Shown here: positions 9,864-18,816 of the stretch, piece by piece
Layout of the letters: the number at the start of each line of letters is the position of its first letter
Position numbering within the stretch: the stretch's first letter is position 1
Source of the DNA: Rhizobium sp. 11515TR
Lineage (GTDB): Bacteria > Pseudomonadota > Alphaproteobacteria > Rhizobiales > Rhizobiaceae
NCBI RefSeq assembly: GCF_002277895.1
Contig: NZ_CP022998.1
Span: forward strand, 2,895,501 to 2,959,500
Length of the DNA stretch: 64,000 bases
Direction: 5' to 3'
Notes under the pieces: model-generated
Seen by the model: the letters and a program-made list of their open reading frames with translations, nothing else
Told to the model about the DNA's origin: nothing
Database searches by the model: none
Position numbers and translations under genes: made by a program

Positions 9864-10790
9864 ATGCCCCCCGCTGCCGAGTTCACCACCATCGATGCCG
9901 TCCGCGACTTCAATCGCTTCTACACGAATTTTCTTGGCGTTCTGAATAAGGCCTATCTCGACAGCCCCTACACGCTGACGGATGTGCGCGTGCTGTTCGA
10001 AGTCGGCTTCCGCGGTGGTGTTGCCGCCTCGGCGCTGACGCGTGACCTCCATCTCGACCCCGCCTATCTCAGCCGTATCGTCAAGCGCTTCCGCGAGGAT
10101 GGGCTGGTCGAAACGACACCGGACGCGAATGATGCGCGCAGCCAGGTCATAAAAGTCACCGAGAAGGGACAGGCGCAGTTCGAGGAATTCGTCCGCCGCT
10201 CACGCGCGCAGATCGCCGGCTATTTCGAAAAGCTCGCGATCGGCGAACCGGAACGCGTCGTCGCGGCGATGCAGGCGATACAGGAAACACTTGGCCCTGA
10301 TCGAACCGTAGCGCCCGCCGTCATTCGCAATCATCAGCCCGGCGATATCGGTTGGATCGTACAAAGCCAGGCACGTTTTTACACCGAAGAATTCGGCTGG
10401 GACGACCGCTTCGAGGGATTGGTGGCCGAAGTCGCCGGTAAATTCCTGTCGAATTTCAATCCGCAGAAGGACCGATGCTGGATTGCCGAGCGAAGCGGCC
10501 TAAACGTGGGCTCCGTCATGATTACCGACGGCGGTGATGACATCGCGAAGCTGAGACTGCTCTATGTCGACAAGACCGCACGCGGTCTCGGCCTCGGCAA
10601 GCTGCTGGTCGATGAATGCATCCGTTTCTCACGCGACGCCGGCTACAGAACACTCTCGCTCTGGACCAATGATATTCTTGATACGGCCCGGGCGATCTAT
10701 GTCAAGGCAGGCTTCAGGCTTGTGGCGGAAGAACGGCACCGGATGTTCGGCCCGGAACTGAATGGGCAGACCTGGGTGCTCGATCTGTAA
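9864..10790 (+). CDS. MarR helix-turn-helix / GNAT acetyltransferase fusion
   Basis: Two-domain protein of 308 residues. Residues 1-150 are a MarR-type winged helix (VRVLFEVGFRGGVAASALTRDLHLDPAYLSRIVKRF, then the wing ETTPDANDARSQVIKVTEKG). Residues 155-308 are a GNAT N-acetyltransferase (HQPGDIGWIVQSQARFY at its start, acetyl-CoA loop ARGLGLGKLLVDE, and AIYVKAGFRLVAEE near the end). Such fusions are widespread in proteobacteria and are usually annotated as bifunctional; the acetylation substrate is unknown. GAGGAG lies 8 nt before the ATG. Symmetric sequences just upstream are candidate self-operators. The gene could regulate the GNAT gene that follows 87 bp downstream. Confidence 0.92.
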   Translation: MPPAAEFTTIDAVRDFNRFYTNFLGVLNKAYLDSPYTLTDVRVLFEVGFRGGVAASALTRDLHLDPAYLSRIVKRFREDGLVETTPDANDARSQVIKVTEKGQAQFEEFVRRSRAQIAGYFEKLAIGEPERVVAAMQAIQETLGPDRTVAPAVIRNHQPGDIGWIVQSQARFYTEEFGWDDRFEGLVAEVAGKFLSNFNPQKDRCWIAERSGLNVGSVMITDGGDDIAKLRLLYVDKTARGLGLGKLLVDECIRFSRDAGYRTLSLWTNDILDTARAIYVKAGFRLVAEERHRMFGPELNGQTWVLDL

Positions 10791-10877
10791 GACATCGCTG
10801 ACCGCTTGCGCGGATAGACACACTGTGGCTTCGCCCTTATCTTCGATGCTTCCCTGATTTGCATTGAGATACCAGTG

Positions 10878-11384
10878 ATGACCACAAGTAGCGAAATCCG
10901 GATACAGCCCATATCAGCCGCGCACATCGAAGGTTTTCATAAGGCGCTGGATACGGTCGCGCGCGAGCGGGAATATCTGTCGCTGCTCGAAGCTTTTCCA
11001 TTGGAAGAGACGCGCGCCTTCGTGCTTGGCATGATCAAGAACCGCAATCCGCAGTTCGTTGCCTTGGCCGATGGGAAAGTGGTCGGCTGGTGCGATATCA
11101 GCCGCCATATGTTTCCCTCTCACGCCCACGCCGGCAAACTCGGCATGGGCATCATCCCCGCCTATCGCGGCCAGGGTGTGGGACGTCGATTGATTGAAAA
11201 GACGCTGCGCGCCGCGCGTGATGCAGGAATGGAACGCATCGAACTCAGCGTGCATTCCGACAATGACAGGGCCATCGCGCTCTACGAAAAAGTCGGTTTT
11301 GTGCGGGAGGGCCTCGCCCGCAAATCCGTTCGCATCGACGGCCGCTATAAGGACGCGATCCACATGGCGTTTTTCCACGAATAG
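10878..11384 (+). CDS. GNAT family N-acetyltransferase
   Basis: Single-domain acetyltransferase of 168 residues. It has the acetyl-CoA pyrophosphate loop (AYRGQGVGRRLIEKTLRAA) and the C-terminal motif AIALYEKVGFVREGLARKSVRIDGRYKDAIHMA, which is characteristic of the RimI/YhhY-like branch. A GTG at 10875 directly precedes the chosen ATG and could serve instead. The substrate is not predictable. It follows the MarR-GNAT fusion on the same strand and may be co-transcribed with it. Confidence 0.88.
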   Translation: MTTSSEIRIQPISAAHIEGFHKALDTVAREREYLSLLEAFPLEETRAFVLGMIKNRNPQFVALADGKVVGWCDISRHMFPSHAHAGKLGMGIIPAYRGQGVGRRLIEKTLRAARDAGMERIELSVHSDNDRAIALYEKVGFVREGLARKSVRIDGRYKDAIHMAFFHE

Positions 11385-11474
11385 CGAGACCAGTCGCAGC
11401 CATTATTCTTCAGATTCTTGCTGCGGCGCAAAAATTCGCTTGATTTGGAAACGATCATTTCCTAAAAACATGAC

Positions 11475-12092
11475 ATGACGACAGACACACTCGACATCGC
11501 ACCGAAGTTTCGTGGACGCCCGCGTGAATTCGACATGGATTCCGCGCTCGATGAAGCACTCCGCGTTTTTTCGGAGCGCGGCTATTATGCCGCCTCGATC
11601 AGCGAATTGACTGAGGCCATGGGCCTGACAGCCGGTAGCGTCTACAAGGCTTTCGGCGACAAGCGCGGCGTCTTCCTCGCCGCGTTCAGCCGGTATCGCC
11701 AAGTCCGTCAGCAGCTCATCGACGAGACGCTTGCGGAAGCTCCGAATGCTCGTGAAAAACTTCGTGCCTTGGTGACTTTCTTCGCGGAGGCCTCGTGCGG
11801 GGAGATCGGCCGCCGCGGCTGCCTTGTCGTCGGAAGCGCGACGGAGCTTGCACTTTTCGACGAAGAGGTCGCAGGTCGCGTCGGCGTCGCCTTCGATTTC
11901 GACGAAAGGCGCATCCTCAACCTGATCTGTCTCGGGCAAGAGGATGGCTCCGTGCCGAAGCATGTCGATCCGGAAAGTACCGCCTGCGCTCTGCTGGCCC
12001 TGACGAAGGGCATGCGCGTGATCGGCAAGACCGGCCGCAAGACCGAACATATGCTCGCCGTCGCCGAAACGGCCATGAAACTGCTGAACTGA
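11475..12092 (+). CDS. TetR/AcrR family transcriptional regulator
   Basis: Repressor of 205 residues. The N-terminus has the GRPREFD motif followed by the helix-turn-helix (ALRVFSERGYYAASISELTEAMGLTAGSVYKAFGDKRGVF), and the C-terminal domain (GEIGRRGCLVVGSATELA) is of the TetR_C_16/YcdC-like kind with the conserved CL pair near residue 115. An MFS transporter follows after 52 bp on the same strand, so the two probably form a self-regulated exporter operon. The ligand is unknown but is plausibly a substrate of the transporter. Confidence 0.9.
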   Translation: MTTDTLDIAPKFRGRPREFDMDSALDEALRVFSERGYYAASISELTEAMGLTAGSVYKAFGDKRGVFLAAFSRYRQVRQQLIDETLAEAPNAREKLRALVTFFAEASCGEIGRRGCLVVGSATELALFDEEVAGRVGVAFDFDERRILNLICLGQEDGSVPKHVDPESTACALLALTKGMRVIGKTGRKTEHMLAVAETAMKLLN

Positions 12093-12144
12093 TTTCCATC
12101 GAAATTCGGGGAAAACGCTTCCCCGCCCGCATCGAGGACGAGAC

Positions 12145-13359
12145 ATGCCCGCAACTGCCGCTGCCCGACGGGAGAGCACGCCGCTCCCCGAAAAGACCAT
12201 TTCGCCACTTCTCACATTCATGTTCGCTGCCGCCTGCGGGTTGGTGGCTGCCAATCTTTATTATGGTCAGCCGCTCGCCGGACCGATCAGCCAGTCGCTC
12301 GGTTTCAGTCCGGCGGCGACCGGCCTCATCGTCACGCTGACACAGATCGGCTACGGCCTCGGTCTGCTGCTGATCGTGCCGCTCGGCGATCTTCTTGAGA
12401 ACCGGAAACTGGTCCTGACGCTGGTGGCGCTCGCCGCCGTCGCCCTTGTAGGCGCTGCCTTCGCGTGGTCCCCATCACTGTTCCTGCTCGCCTCGCTCTG
12501 CATCGGCCTTGCATCCGTCGCGGTACAGGTTCTTGTCCCCTTCGCCGCCCATATGGCGCCGGACGCCAGCCGCGGCGCTGTCGTCGGCAATGTCATGAGC
12601 GGCCTGCTCGTCGGCATCATGCTTGCCCGCCCGGCTGCGAGCTTCCTGTCCGAGCTTTTGTCCTGGCACGCGGTCTACATCATTTCAGCCGGCGTCATGA
12701 TCGGGCTGATGGTCATCCTGCGCCTCGTTCTGCCGACTCGCGTGCCTCATACTAAGCTGCATTATGGGCAGCTGCTATCCTCTATGGGTCACCTCGCGCT
12801 TCGCACGCCGGTCCTGCAGCGGCGCGCGCTATACCAGGCCTGCATGTTCGGCGCCTTCAGCCTCTTCTGGACGACGACGCCGCTGCTGCTGGCAAGCCCT
12901 GCCTTCAGTCTGACACAGAACGGCATCGCCCTTTTCGCGCTTGCCGGCGCTGCCGGCGCCGTCGCCTCCCCGATTGCCGGACGCGTTGCCGATCGTGGCT
13001 GGACAAAGCTTGCCACAGCCTTCGCCCTGGTGCTCGCCATTATCGCTTTCCTGATTGGCCATTTTTCCGGCAGCGGTTCGCTTCTCGCACTCATCACACT
13101 GACGCTGTCAGGCATCATGCTCGACTTCGGCGTTCAGACGAATCTCGTGCTTGGTCAACGCGCCATCTTCGCGCTTAGCGCCGAACATCGCAGCCGCCTC
13201 AACGGCCTTTATATGGCGACTTTCTTCGCCGGCGGCGCCCTTGGCTCGGCGCTTGGCGGCTGGGCCTATGCCACCGGCGGCTGGAGCATGGCCTCCTGGA
13301 TCGGCGTCGCCTTCCCGGTCATTGCGCTGCTTGCCTATCTGACCGAGCGGGAGAAATGA
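12145..13359 (+). CDS. MFS transporter, probable drug/small-molecule exporter
   Basis: Integral membrane protein of 404 residues with about 12 hydrophobic segments. The YYGQPLAGPISQSLG segment near residue 40 and the loop LGDLLENRKLVL after the second helix are typical of the YfmO/NepI-like MFS group. Its position directly after a TetR regulator suggests efflux of a compound sensed by that regulator. The stop codon abuts the stop of the convergent FAD monooxygenase gene, with no space for a terminator between them. Substrate unknown. Confidence 0.9.
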   Translation: MPATAAARRESTPLPEKTISPLLTFMFAAACGLVAANLYYGQPLAGPISQSLGFSPAATGLIVTLTQIGYGLGLLLIVPLGDLLENRKLVLTLVALAAVALVGAAFAWSPSLFLLASLCIGLASVAVQVLVPFAAHMAPDASRGAVVGNVMSGLLVGIMLARPAASFLSELLSWHAVYIISAGVMIGLMVILRLVLPTRVPHTKLHYGQLLSSMGHLALRTPVLQRRALYQACMFGAFSLFWTTTPLLLASPAFSLTQNGIALFALAGAAGAVASPIAGRVADRGWTKLATAFALVLAIIAFLIGHFSGSGSLLALITLTLSGIMLDFGVQTNLVLGQRAIFALSAEHRSRLNGLYMATFFAGGALGSALGGWAYATGGWSMASWIGVAFPVIALLAYLTEREK

Positions 13360-14607
13360 TCACGACGGCTGCGGTACCGCCCGCCGCAGCCAGTCACATT
13401 CCCGCAAGCCTGCGCCGCGGAACGGGTCGATCAGCGTGCCGGAGACAATACCGGCTAGGATCTGCGGTGCGGGCGGCACTTTGGCGATGGTGGCGACCAA
13501 CCGATCCCTGATCCAGGCCAATGCTGCCGAATCCGATTGGTAAAAGGGCGTGAAGGCGGCAGAGAGCAGCTGGAACAGCCGCACATGCATCCGCCGTGCC
13601 TTGGCATAGGCAGCAAGAGCAGCCTCGATGGTTTCATGTCCTGCCAGAGCATGCGCTAACGCAGCAACATCGAGCAACGCCATGTTGGCGCCCTGCCCGA
13701 GCTGCGGGCTGGTGGAATGGGCCGCATCGCCGACGAAAACAGTCCGCCCGCTATAGGGCGTCATCACCGTACGATGGGCATAGCGTGCCAGCGTCAACTG
13801 ATCCCAGTCAGTGATCTGCTCGAGCAAGGGCTCGCATTCCGGCCAGTAGCTGCGGATCGTCTGCTTCCAGCGCTCAAGTCCACGCCTGCGTACCTCATCG
13901 GCGTCCGCGACTTTCAGGCTCCAGAACAGAGCCGCCTGCTTCGGCAAATCAGGCCTTCTGCTGCCGATCGGCAAGACGCCGATCATCACGCTGGCCTTGT
14001 CATAACGCTGCGTCAGCGCCGCCTGATCCACCAATCCATCCGGACAGTCGAGCGTCGCCCAGAAGGCGCCGTAGACGAGGTTGCGGGCATGCGGCGCGAC
14101 GGGCGAGGCTGCGACCAGTTCCGAACGCGCACCACTGGCGTCGATGACAAGATCGTAAGGCCCAAGGCGCTCGCCACCTTCGACAGAGAGATAGCTTTCA
14201 CTGCCCTCCTCCATCACACCGATAACGCACTGACCGGTATGGATCGGATGTCGCCGTGCAGAGACTTCATCGTAAAGCGTATCAAACAGCGCCGCACGAT
14301 GAACGCCAAGTCCATAGCGCCCGCCCGGCAATGCATTGTAGCGCACATCGAGGACGATGCGGCCGCGAGTGGTCTCCGTGCCGAACAGGCGATCGATGCG
14401 ATTGCCGGCGGCATGGATTGCGGGACCGAGCCCGAGCGACTCCAGCACGGTCAGTCCGGTCGGCTGCAGCATCAGCGCCGAGCCGACGGGAGCCGGGCTG
14501 TCGAACCGCTCGATGATATCGGTCGTGTGGCCAGCGCGAGTGAGAAAGAGAGAGGCGGTAAGACCGGCAGGTCCGGCGCCGACGATGGCGATCTTCAAGG
14601 GCTTCAC
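13360..14607 (-). CDS. FAD-dependent monooxygenase (PHBH-like)
   Basis: Class A flavoprotein monooxygenase, 415 residues, expected to hydroxylate an aromatic or similar organic substrate using NAD(P)H and O2. It has the N-terminal ADP-binding motif (IAIVGAGPAGLTASLFL), the middle DG-like motif (YDLVIDASGARSELV, with Ala in place of the usual second Gly) and the FAD ribityl motif (GRTVFVGDAAHSTSPQLGQGANMALLD). The HxlR regulator gene ends only 8 bp upstream on the same strand, so the two may be co-transcribed. The substrate is unknown. Confidence 0.88.
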   Translation of the reverse strand: MKPLKIAIVGAGPAGLTASLFLTRAGHTTDIIERFDSPAPVGSALMLQPTGLTVLESLGLGPAIHAAGNRIDRLFGTETTRGRIVLDVRYNALPGGRYGLGVHRAALFDTLYDEVSARRHPIHTGQCVIGVMEEGSESYLSVEGGERLGPYDLVIDASGARSELVAASPVAPHARNLVYGAFWATLDCPDGLVDQAALTQRYDKASVMIGVLPIGSRRPDLPKQAALFWSLKVADADEVRRRGLERWKQTIRSYWPECEPLLEQITDWDQLTLARYAHRTVMTPYSGRTVFVGDAAHSTSPQLGQGANMALLDVAALAHALAGHETIEAALAAYAKARRMHVRLFQLLSAAFTPFYQSDSAALAWIRDRLVATIAKVPPAPQILAGIVSGTLIDPFRGAGLRECDWLRRAVPQPS

Positions 14608-14615
14608 GATAGGGC

Positions 14616-15032
14616 TCAGTCCGGCGATTGATCGAAACGGGCTCTCGCAGCCTTGACGGCCCCATGATTGGCCTCGGCCCAGTTCAGAAGCAGCGCCAGC
14701 GGCTCGTAAAGCGAGTAGCCGAGATCGGTCATGCGGTATTCGACGCTCGGCGGCTTGGTGGGAAAGACCTCACGATCGACATAGCCGTCGCGCTGGAGGT
14801 CGCGCAGCGTTTGTGTCAGCATGCGTTGGGAGATATCGGGCACTAAGCGGCGCAACTCACCGAAACGATACGGCCGTTTAGCCAATGTTTCCAGCAGCAG
14901 CACCGACCATTTTCCGCCGATCTGCGATATCAGGTCCCGCACCGGACAATTGCTGAAATCGAGTTTGCTGAGATCGAAGTCGCGCAACGGCGGATCCTCG
15001 CTGCGCAGATTGACGACGGCGCTGGCTGCCAT
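14616..15032 (-). CDS. HxlR family regulator, QorR/YtfH-like
   Basis: Winged-helix redox or quinone-responsive regulator, 138 residues. The family signature is intact: CPVRDLISQIGGKWSVLLLETLAKRPYRFGELRRLVPDISQRMLTQTLRDLQRDGYVDR, and Cys near residue 29 is the conserved sensory cysteine. The ATG at 15032 has AAGGGAACC upstream; the frame to 15092 is an unlikely extension. It is divergent from a QorB-like quinone oxidoreductase, the same arrangement as ytfH (qorR) and ytfG (qorB) in E. coli, where the HxlR protein represses the reductase. A similar circuit is inferred here. Confidence 0.9.
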   Translation of the reverse strand: MAASAVVNLRSEDPPLRDFDLSKLDFSNCPVRDLISQIGGKWSVLLLETLAKRPYRFGELRRLVPDISQRMLTQTLRDLQRDGYVDREVFPTKPPSVEYRMTDLGYSLYEPLALLLNWAEANHGAVKAARARFDQSPD

Positions 15033-15100
15033 GCCGGTTCCCTTTTGGTAACTTGGAGCCCAAAAACTGCCTCCTTTACACCGCGAAGTCAATTCCTATT

Positions 15101-15152
15101 CTAGTGCTAGTCTCTTTTTGAGAGCGACAAACCGCCGCGAATTTGCGGCGGT
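15101..15152. promoter_or_regulatory. Two palindromes between hxlR-type gene and qorB-like gene
   Basis: CTAGTGCTAG at 15101-15110 has 4-bp arms CTAG, and a longer inverted repeat at 15131-15152 has arms ACCGCCGC and GCGGCGGT with a 6-bp AT-rich spacer. The second ends 17 bp before the reductase start, so it could be an operator or a 5' hairpin that affects the ribosome site. Confidence 0.45.
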
Positions 15153-15169
15153 CCAACAAGGGAAAAAAC

Positions 15170-16057
15170 ATGAGCAGCACTCTTCTCGTCACCGGTGCCG
15201 CCGGTCAGCTTGGCCAGCGCGTCATTCATCACCTATTGGAGACACACAAGATCGCTCCCGGCCGCATCATCGCCGCCACGCGCAGTCCAGAAAAGCTTGC
15301 CGACCTCGCCGCCAAGGGCGTCGTCACCCGAAAGGCCGATTTCGATGATGCCGCCGGCCTGCCCGCCGCCTTCGCGGGTGTCGATCGCCTGCTGATCATC
15401 AGCACCGATGCGCTCGCCGTACCCGGCCTGCGCCTGAAACAGCACACGGCTGCTGTCGAAGCTGCCAAGAAGGCCGGTGTGAAGCACATTCTCTACACCT
15501 CCATGCCGGCGCCGGAAGGCTCGCTCGTCAGCTTCGCGCCCGATCACCTCGGCACGGAAAACGCCATCAAGGCAAGCGGCATCGGCTATACGATCCTGCG
15601 CGACGCCTGGTATTTCGACAACTACCTGATGGGCCTGCCGCACAACCTCGAAACCGGTAAATGGTACACGGCAACCGGCGGCGGCCGGGTCAGCAACATC
15701 AGTCGCGAAGATTGCGCGCTCGCCATCGCCGCAGCACTGGCATCCGACACAACGGACAGCGCCACCTACACGCTGACGGGCTCGACTGCGGTCACCATTG
15801 AAGATGTCGCAAGCGTCGTCAGCAGGATCACCGGCCGTCCGCTCGAAGTCGTTCAGGTCAATGACGAACAGCTTGCCGCCGGCCTTACTGGCGCCGGGCT
15901 ACCGAAGTTCGTGGTGGACATGCTCGTCTCCTCCGAAGCCAATACCCGCGCCGGCAAATTCGATATCCTGACCAACGACTTCAACAAGCTGACCGGCAAG
16001 GAGCCGCAAACGCTCCGCAGCTTCTTCGAGGAACACAAGGCTGCGTTGGCCGGCTGA
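15170..16057 (+). CDS. NAD(P)H:quinone oxidoreductase type 2, QorB/YtfG-like
   Basis: NmrA-like atypical short-chain dehydrogenase, 295 residues, that in E. coli reduces quinones with NAD(P)H. The N-terminal nucleotide motif is LLVTGAAGQLGQRVIHHLL; the LYTSMPAPEGS segment replaces the classical SDR tyrosine site, as in QorB; the AYTLTG-like end (SATYTLTGSTAVTIEDVASVVSRITGRPLEVVQV) is the substrate domain. The start at 15170 has GGGAA upstream. It is divergent from an HxlR regulator of the QorR type. Protection against quinone redox cycling is the likely role. Confidence 0.88.
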   Translation: MSSTLLVTGAAGQLGQRVIHHLLETHKIAPGRIIAATRSPEKLADLAAKGVVTRKADFDDAAGLPAAFAGVDRLLIISTDALAVPGLRLKQHTAAVEAAKKAGVKHILYTSMPAPEGSLVSFAPDHLGTENAIKASGIGYTILRDAWYFDNYLMGLPHNLETGKWYTATGGGRVSNISREDCALAIAAALASDTTDSATYTLTGSTAVTIEDVASVVSRITGRPLEVVQVNDEQLAAGLTGAGLPKFVVDMLVSSEANTRAGKFDILTNDFNKLTGKEPQTLRSFFEEHKAALAG

Positions 16058-16105
16058 GCTTCGGAAGAGGTCAGGTGAGGCTTCGTTTACCGCACCCTTG
16101 TGCCT

Positions 16106-16253
16106 GGCCTCTCACCCCAGCCCTCTCCCCGCAAGCGGGGAGAGGGAGTTTCACGCGTAGCTCACCAACTTTGACTGAGTGACACAGTCGCCGTTTTGCT
16201 CTGTCGTCCCTTCTCTCCGCTTGCGGGGAGAAAGTTAGGATGAGGGGCTAGGC
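16106..16253. repeat. Palindromic intergenic repeat element, type 1
   Basis: This 148-bp element fills most of the 248-bp gap after the qorB-like gene. Its left half contains a 12-bp perfect palindrome (arms CCCTCTCCCCGC and GCGGGGAGAGGG, 16121-16146). Its right half is a diverged inverted copy, ending GGATGAGGGGCTAGGCC against GGCCTCTCACCCCAG on the left. Such elements are dispersed in rhizobial genomes and may also act as transcription barriers. Confidence 0.75.
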
Positions 16254-16305
16254 CAGAAGGCACGGCAAGAACAAGCATGCCTGACTAGCCCTGGAACCGT
16301 TTCCC

Positions 16306-17058
16306 TCAAACCACCTGCCCACACGCCCGGCGGAATCGGCGCACCGTTTCAGCCATTCCATATTCCAGCGCATCCGCCGTCAGCCCATGGCCGATCGAGG
16401 TCTCCGCGAGCTTCGGAATGCGCTTGAGCAACGCCGGCAGGTTTGCCACCGTCAAGTCATGACCGGCATTGACATCGAGGCCATTGGCGAAGGCGGCGTC
16501 GGCGGTCTTCCCGAGCGCTTCGAGGATGATGGCAGCCTTCTGCGGATCAGCATAGCAGCCGCCATAGGGGCCGGTGTAAAGTTCGATGCGGTCGGCGCCC
16601 ACTTCCCTGGCGATCTTCACCGCCTCGGCATCGCCGTCGCCGTCGGCAAACAGGGACACGCGGCAGCCGATCGTTTTGTATTTGGCGACGACATCGACCA
16701 GCAGCTCGCGGTTCTTGCGAAAATCCCAGCCGTGATCAGACGTCGCCTGTGCGGGATCATCGGGCACGAGCGTCACCTGCTCGGGCTCGGCAGAAGCACA
16801 GAGATCGAAGAACTCATCGCTCGGATAGCCCTCGATATTGAACTCCGCCTCCGGAAACTCATCGTCGATCAGCGCACGGATATCGGGCAGGTCGGAAAAG
16901 CGGACATGCCGCTGATCGGGACGCGGATGAACGGTCAGACCGCTTGCACCGGCCGCCAGCGCGATACGGCCCAAACCCGTGACGCTCGGCCAGGGAAGAT
17001 CACGCCGGTTGCGCAGCATCGCGATGGCGTTGAGATTCACGGAAAGCTTGGCGGGCAT
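16306..17058 (-). CDS. pdxJ: Pyridoxine 5'-phosphate synthase
   Basis: Last ring-closing step of the DXP-dependent vitamin B6 pathway: condenses 1-deoxy-D-xylulose 5-phosphate with 3-amino-2-oxopropyl phosphate. The 250-residue TIM barrel shows the family signatures: N-terminal [15 protein letters not shown] (Asn ligand), [14 protein letters not shown] (phosphate and catalytic His), [12 protein letters not shown] (catalytic Glu), [11 protein letters not shown], and C-terminal [17 protein letters not shown] (His in the active site). It acts as an octamer in the cytosol. No other pdx gene is nearby. It is followed by a palindromic repeat. Confidence 0.97.
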   Translation of the reverse strand: MPAKLSVNLNAIAMLRNRRDLPWPSVTGLGRIALAAGASGLTVHPRPDQRHVRFSDLPDIRALIDDEFPEAEFNIEGYPSDEFFDLCASAEPEQVTLVPDDPAQATSDHGWDFRKNRELLVDVVAKYKTIGCRVSLFADGDGDAEAVKIAREVGADRIELYTGPYGGCYADPQKAAIILEALGKTADAAFANGLDVNAGHDLTVANLPALLKRIPKLAETSIGHGLTADALEYGMAETVRRFRRACGQVV

Positions 17059-17244
17059 GATCGAAATCCCTGATTTTCAAAGCGGATGATAGCGCCGTTC
17101 TATGCCATTATGGCCAGCAAAACCAACGAGATTCCGACATCGACCCATGCAAAACTTTGATGGGCACGGCAAAGCGACATCATCATGCGGTGAGGCATCG
17201 GCAGCAACGTCCTTTTGCAGATATTTGTTACCGCAAGCGGCGCC

Positions 17245-18372
17245 CTATCGGACGATCGTCAACGTCTCGGCGGCGCGGGTGATCGCCGTATAGAGCCAAC
17301 GCTCCCGCGTATCGCGAAACGCCCAGCTCTCATCGAATAGCACCACATTGTTCCACTGCGAGCCCTGGGCCTTATGCACCGTCAGAGCATAGCCGTAATC
17401 GAATTCGTCATAGCGCTTGCGGGTCGACCACGGAATCTCGCCCTCGACATCCTCGAAGGCTTGCTTCAGCAGCTTGATCTTCGCCGCCCCACGATCCATG
17501 TCGTCATCTTCCGGCCGCACCAGAAGATTGATGCCCGGCTTCGTCGTTTCCCGGGAAGAGGTCATCACCTGCCAGAGCGAGCCGTTGAGCAACCCTTTGG
17601 CGGGATCATTGCGCAGACAGACGAGCTTGTCGCCGGATTGCGGATAATCGGCCGTAAAACCCTTGAGCTCACGCAGACGCTGATTGTAGCGGCGCCGCGT
17701 CCTGTTGGTACCGACGAGCACCTGATCGGCCTCCAGCACCAACGGCTGCGTAACCTCGTTCTTCGAGATCACCTGCGCGGTGCCATAGTCGCCATGCATG
17801 ATTTCCTTGCCCTCGCGCACCTGCATGGCGAGCTGAATGATCGGATTGTCGCGCGCCTGACGATGAATATCCGTCAGCAGATAATCCGGCTCCTCGTTCG
17901 TGAAAAAACCGCCGCCCGAAACCGGCGGGAGCTGGCCGGGATCGCCGAGCACCAGAATAGGCGTGCCAAAACTCATCAGATCCTTGCCGAGCGCCTCGTC
18001 CACCATCGAGCATTCGTCGACGATGATCAGCGCGGCCTTTGCGACCGGGCTCTGACGGTTAATAGTGAACATTGGCGCGATCGACGTCTTGCCCGTCTCT
18101 TCGTCCTCAACAGCCTCTTCGCCGCGCGGCCGGTAGATCAGCGAATGAATGGTCTTGGCGTTCGAGGCGCCGCGCGAGCGCAACACCTGCGCCGCCTTGC
18201 CGGTAAAGGCCGCAAACAGCACTTCGCCATCCACATGCTCGGCGAAGTGCCGCGCAAGCGTCGTCTTGCCCGTGCCGGCATAGCCGAACAGACGGAACAA
18301 TGGCGAGCGCCCCTCTTTCAGCCAGTTTGCAACGGCCTTGAGCGCTTCATCTTGTTGCGGCGCGAATTGCAT
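17245..18372 (-). CDS. RecD-like ATP-dependent DNA helicase (SF1)
   Basis: Superfamily 1 helicase, 375 residues, much shorter than RecD or RecD2 because it lacks their N-terminal domains. Walker A is LFGYAGTGKTTLARHF, motif II is LIIVDECSMVDEAL, motif III is LVLGDPGQLPPV, and the C-terminal UvrD_C_2 part carries GYALTVHKAQGSQWNNV and LYTAITRAAETLTIVR. Stand-alone short RecD-like or Dda-like helicases of this kind are common in alphaproteobacteria; their role in replication or repair is not well defined. There is no RecB or RecC here. The 186-bp gap upstream of pdxJ (17059-17244) shows nothing I can name. Confidence 0.9.
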   Translation of the reverse strand: MQFAPQQDEALKAVANWLKEGRSPLFRLFGYAGTGKTTLARHFAEHVDGEVLFAAFTGKAAQVLRSRGASNAKTIHSLIYRPRGEEAVEDEETGKTSIAPMFTINRQSPVAKAALIIVDECSMVDEALGKDLMSFGTPILVLGDPGQLPPVSGGGFFTNEEPDYLLTDIHRQARDNPIIQLAMQVREGKEIMHGDYGTAQVISKNEVTQPLVLEADQVLVGTNRTRRRYNQRLRELKGFTADYPQSGDKLVCLRNDPAKGLLNGSLWQVMTSSRETTKPGINLLVRPEDDDMDRGAAKIKLLKQAFEDVEGEIPWSTRKRYDEFDYGYALTVHKAQGSQWNNVVLFDESWAFRDTRERWLYTAITRAAETLTIVR

Positions 18373-18438
18373 GGTTCGACTTGGCAGGATTCGGTTGATG
18401 GAAGCAAGCGGTAAAAAGCCGTCGCCACCGCCACGCGC

Positions 18439-18816
18439 TTATGTCGTGTATTGAGGATCGTTTTCAAGCGCGATCGGCTTTCCGTGCGGCGTGGCCTCCG
18501 CCGCACGCTGCCAGCTTTGCTGCAGGGCCAGGATCGCATCGGCATCGGCAATGCCCTTCGCGACCAGCAGCCCTGACAAAGCAGCCACCCAGCAGTCGAA
18601 ATAATCGCTGCCCTCAGGCGCGCGGGCCGGCTTGTGCAGCTCGCCGGACAGGCGCTCCGCCCATTCGCTCCAGGCAAACAGGCCCTTCTCATACAGGTGA
18701 ATGGTCATCGCAAAAGCCTCTGCCGCCCAGGGTTCTGGAAAGACTGGCTCACCATCGGCTGACTTCGGCAATCCGGGCGATTGCGCCAGAGGCGATGGGA
18801 CCTCACACACGCTCAA
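18439..18816 (-). CDS. Nitrile hydratase accessory protein (activator)
   Basis: Small metallochaperone-like activator of about 125 residues, related to P14K/NhlE, which helps insert cobalt and oxidise the active-site cysteines of the nitrile hydratase alpha subunit. Recognised by its order after nthA-nthB and by segments such as PVFPEPWAAEAFAMTIHLYEKG and FAWSEWAERLSGEL, shared with the N-terminal part of the beta subunit. The start is not an ATG: a TTG at 18816 has GGGAG 7-9 nt before it, and a GTG at 18810 is an alternative. Both overlap the nthB stop, so translation is coupled. Confidence 0.82.
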   Translation of the reverse strand: MSVCEVPSPLAQSPGLPKSADGEPVFPEPWAAEAFAMTIHLYEKGLFAWSEWAERLSGELHKPARAPEGSDYFDCWVAALSGLLVAKGIADADAILALQQSWQRAAEATPHGKPIALENDPQYTT

